NCBI GenBank assembly: GCA_017983955.1
Contig: JAGOAJ010000009.1
Span: forward strand, 1-64,000
Direction of reading: 5' to 3'
Length of the DNA stretch: 64,000 bases
DNA from: Burkholderiaceae bacterium
Lineage (GTDB): Bacteria; Pseudomonadota; Gammaproteobacteria; Burkholderiales; Burkholderiaceae_B
The notes beneath the pieces are model-generated. The model saw only the letters and a program-made list of their open reading frames with translations, was not told the origin of the DNA and did no database searches. How positions within the stretch are numbered: position 1 is the first letter of the stretch; the number at the start of each line of letters is the position of its first letter. Below, in pieces: positions 62,551 to 64,000 of the stretch. A program made the translations under genes and the position numbers.

Positions 62551-63162
62551 ATGAAAGTAATAAATGACACTATGCGTATTGATCCCCCATCCCCAGGGGG
62601 AGATAGCTTCAATCTTGGTCAAAGGCTTAAGTCCATGCGCAAGACAAACAACCTGACGGTAGCGGCATTGAGTGAGCTCGCTGGCGTAGCGCGGTCAACG
62701 ATTTCCAAGGTTGAGAATGGTCAGATGTCGCCAACCTTCGACGTGATCCAAAAGTTGTGCAACGGCCTTAATGAAAACATCGTGGCGTTCTTCTCGGATG
62801 ATGGAAGTGAGCCACCCACAGGACGGCGTTCCATCACGCGCATAGGGGCGGGAAGGAAATACAGCAACAAATGCTACGACCATGAAGTGCTCTGCACTGA
62901 CTTATCGAACAAAAAAATGTTCGCCGCGCTCTCGACAATCAAAGCGCGCAGCGTTCAAGATTTCGATGAGTGGGTCAGTCACGACGGTGAAGAGTTTTTC
63001 TATGTTGTATCCGGCGAGGTAATCGTTCATTCTGAACTGTACGAGCCTCTCAGCCTGAAGGCCGGGGATTCCATGTACTTCGATTGCACCATGGGGCACG
63101 CGACGGTATCTGCCAGCGATGAAGATGCAAAAGTCTTATGGGTGTTTTCGCCATTGCCCTGA
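62551..63162 (+). CDS. XRE-family regulator with C-terminal cupin (module 2)
   Basis: The 203-residue regulator has a helix-turn-helix at about 22-75 (VAALSELAGVARSTISKVENGQMSPT in the alignment) and a cupin domain from about 110 to 200. The cupin carries SHDGEEFFYVVSGEVIVHSE and KAGDSMYFD-type motifs. The architecture matches the regulator of module 1. It is divergent from the Dpp-like importer-ADC operon, with a perfect inverted repeat between them. Ligand is likely the imported compound or its product. Confidence 0.92.
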   Translation: MKVINDTMRIDPPSPGGDSFNLGQRLKSMRKTNNLTVAALSELAGVARSTISKVENGQMSPTFDVIQKLCNGLNENIVAFFSDDGSEPPTGRRSITRIGAGRKYSNKCYDHEVLCTDLSNKKMFAALSTIKARSVQDFDEWVSHDGEEFFYVVSGEVIVHSELYEPLSLKAGDSMYFDCTMGHATVSASDEDAKVLWVFSPLP

Positions 63163-63218
63163 GTCGGCAATTATTCCGTCTGTGGCGAGCCTACAGAGAA
63201 AGTTTCCCTGAGCCCACA

Positions 63219-63259
63219 CAAAGAAAATGCGGCCGTGCTAAAAACCCGCAGAGCCGCAT
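63219..63259 (-). terminator. Intrinsic terminator after tRNA-Thr
   Basis: ATGCGGC (63227-63233) and GCCGCAT (63253-63259) form a perfect 7-bp stem with a 19-base loop. On the minus strand the stem is followed by TTTTCTTT, ending the tRNA transcript. Confidence 0.7.
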
Positions 63260-63265
63260 GAATAT

Positions 63266-63341
63266 TGGTGCCGATGAGAGGAGTCGAACCCCCGACCTTC
63301 GCATTACGAATGCGCTGCTCTACCAACTGAGCTACATCGGC
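63266..63341 (-). tRNA. tRNA-Thr (anticodon CGU)
   Basis: On the minus strand the 76-nt gene starts GCCGATGTAGCTCAG and ends ATCGGCACCA. The acceptor stem GCCGATG/CATCGGC is complete and CCA is encoded. The anticodon loop TTCGTAA has CGT at positions 34-36. The D loop AGTTGGTA and T loop TTCGACT are canonical. It closely matches E. coli thrW. Confidence 0.97.
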
Positions 63342-63480
63342 ATCTTTTGGCTGACCTTGCTGCCAACCGCTACGGCGCACAGCACTATTACACTGCACCC
63401 TGCTAAGCCAATTATTATACATAATCTGACCACGCTCTATTGGGTACTATAGGGCGGTCCAACACAAATGAAGGGTCTTT

Positions 63481-63849
63481 ATGAACAAAATTACCTGGCT
63501 GATGTTGATTGCCGCTTGCCTGCCTTTCGTGGCCACAATTTGTGCCAAGGCGATGGGCAAGGGGTTTGATAATAGCAACCCAAGACCTTGGCTGGCTGGC
63601 CTTGAGGGATGGCGTGGGCGTGCCAATGCGGCGCAGGCCAATCTATTTGAAGGCCTGCCGTTTTTCTATGCGGCGGTGTTGTTTGCGCTATATAAGCAGG
63701 CCGACATCGCTCTAATAACTAACTTGATGTTGGCCTGGGTAGTGATACGCATTGCATTTGTGGCGACCTATATTGCGGGTTATGGCGCTGTGCGCAGTCT
63801 GTTGTGGTTCAGCGCCCTGGTTGTCAACATCGTTATACTTTTTGCGTAA
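63481..63849 (+). CDS. MAPEG family membrane protein
   Basis: The 122-residue protein has four membrane helices and the MAPEG patterns ANAAQANLFEGLPFFYAAVLFA (shortened) near the centre and WVVIRIAFVATYIAGYGAVRSLLWF (shortened) in the second half. MAPEG proteins include microsomal glutathione transferases and eicosanoid synthases in eukaryotes. Bacterial members have no clear role. AAGGG precedes the ATG. It is a single gene. Confidence 0.85.
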   Translation: MNKITWLMLIAACLPFVATICAKAMGKGFDNSNPRPWLAGLEGWRGRANAAQANLFEGLPFFYAAVLFALYKQADIALITNLMLAWVVIRIAFVATYIAGYGAVRSLLWFSALVVNIVILFA

Positions 63850-63894
63850 AGCCGGCGTTGCAGATGACCGTGGGGCAGCAGGTCATCCGTCTGC

Positions 63895-63917
63895 CAGTAT
63901 CAATTTTCTTGATACTG
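63895..63917. other. Perfect hairpin over the AI-2E gene stop
   Basis: CAGTATCAA (63895-63903) and TTGATACTG (63909-63917) form an exact 9-bp inverted repeat with a 5-base loop. The stop codon (63900-63902) of the minus-strand gene lies within one arm. No T-run follows on either strand. Confidence 0.55.
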
Positions 63918-64000
63918 CTTGATGGCCGATGGAAACAAGTCCCAGCAGGCAATAAACAGGGCGGCAATCAAGGGTCCGATAACGAAGCCGTTAAGTCCGA
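63900..64000 (-). CDS. C-terminal end of an AI-2E family transporter (partial)
   Basis: On the minus strand, the last 32 codons read GLNGFVIGPLIAALFIACWD and then LFPSAIKQYQEN before TGA. The GFVIGPLIAALFIAxWDxF motif is the conserved final membrane helix of AI-2E (YdiK/PerM-type) transporters. The rest of the gene lies beyond the right edge. Confidence 0.75.
   Translation of the reverse strand, partial: GLNGFVIGPLIAALFIACWDLFPSAIKQYQEN

Noticed and set aside
63863-63887. GATGACC/GGTCATC hairpin as terminator of the MAPEG gene
   Set aside because: The stem is real, but no T-run follows on the plus strand, so termination is not supported.
1-64000. CRISPR array, insertion sequence, prophage or integrative element
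   Set aside because: No regularly spaced repeats, transposase, integrase or phage structural genes were seen; the tRNA-Thr gene has no adjoining integrase within the window.

Overview
The window looks like part of a betaproteobacterial chromosome, most likely Burkholderiales close to Alcaligenaceae. This is inferred from gene content and family resemblance: fkpB-ispH, maiA, DUF4148, MocR regulators, TRAP and ADC-type solute cassettes, and moderate GC with short intergenic gaps. No taxonomic marker such as rRNA is present. There is no CRISPR array, insertion sequence, prophage or origin. One tRNA gene is present, tRNA-Thr(CGU).

Layout. At 0-19.8 kb lie mostly housekeeping and stress genes: a Bcr/CflA efflux pump, cyclopropane fatty acid synthase, the proXWV glycine-betaine importer, a MATE pump coupled to a GT39-type membrane glycosyltransferase, rpmE2, radC, fkpB-ispH-maiA-3HIBADH-like-DUF945, a Cache chemoreceptor, and small membrane proteins including one of 24 residues. 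At 19.8-24 kb a thiamine-regulated locus has two TPP riboswitches pointing away from each other. One leads a sodium:solute symporter; the other leads an SDR plus an LLM flavin monooxygenase. The spacer holds palindromic elements. At 24-30.4 kb lie a ClsC-like phospholipase D, YaeQ, mnmH, tpm, DUF488 and a GNAT-hydrolase fusion.

At 30.3-41.3 kb is a catabolic island: FAH/hydratase-like enzyme, Asp/Glu/hydantoin racemase, M20 carbamoyl-amidase, cyclic amidohydrolase, LysR regulator, polar amino acid ABC importer, a DapA-fold protein without the DapA catalytic residues, and an Atz/Trz-type amidohydrolase. The enzymes and importer suggest uptake and opening of a cyclic amide (hydantoin-, ureide- or pyrimidine-like) whose identity cannot be read from sequence. 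At 41.3-49.3 kb are an EamA exporter beside a MocR regulator, a three-subunit Tat-exported GMC dehydrogenase with a triheme cytochrome, a decayed LysR fragment, a DUF4148 repeat protein and a cupin.

At 49.8-62.4 kb two parallel modules each combine an ABC importer, an acetoacetate-decarboxylase-family enzyme and a divergent XRE-cupin regulator. The first uses a spermidine/putrescine-type importer with PotB and PotC fused. The second uses a Dpp/Opp-type importer with both ATPases fused. Between them lies a decay junction where the 3' half of a TRAP large permease meets the 3' half of a NucA/EndoG-type nuclease gene that carries an amber codon. The window closes with tRNA-Thr, a MAPEG protein and the end of an AI-2E-family transporter.

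Most notable: the opposed TPP riboswitches and their unassigned oxidoreductase pair, the twin ADC modules, and two enzymes in the catabolic island that lack canonical catalytic or metal residues.
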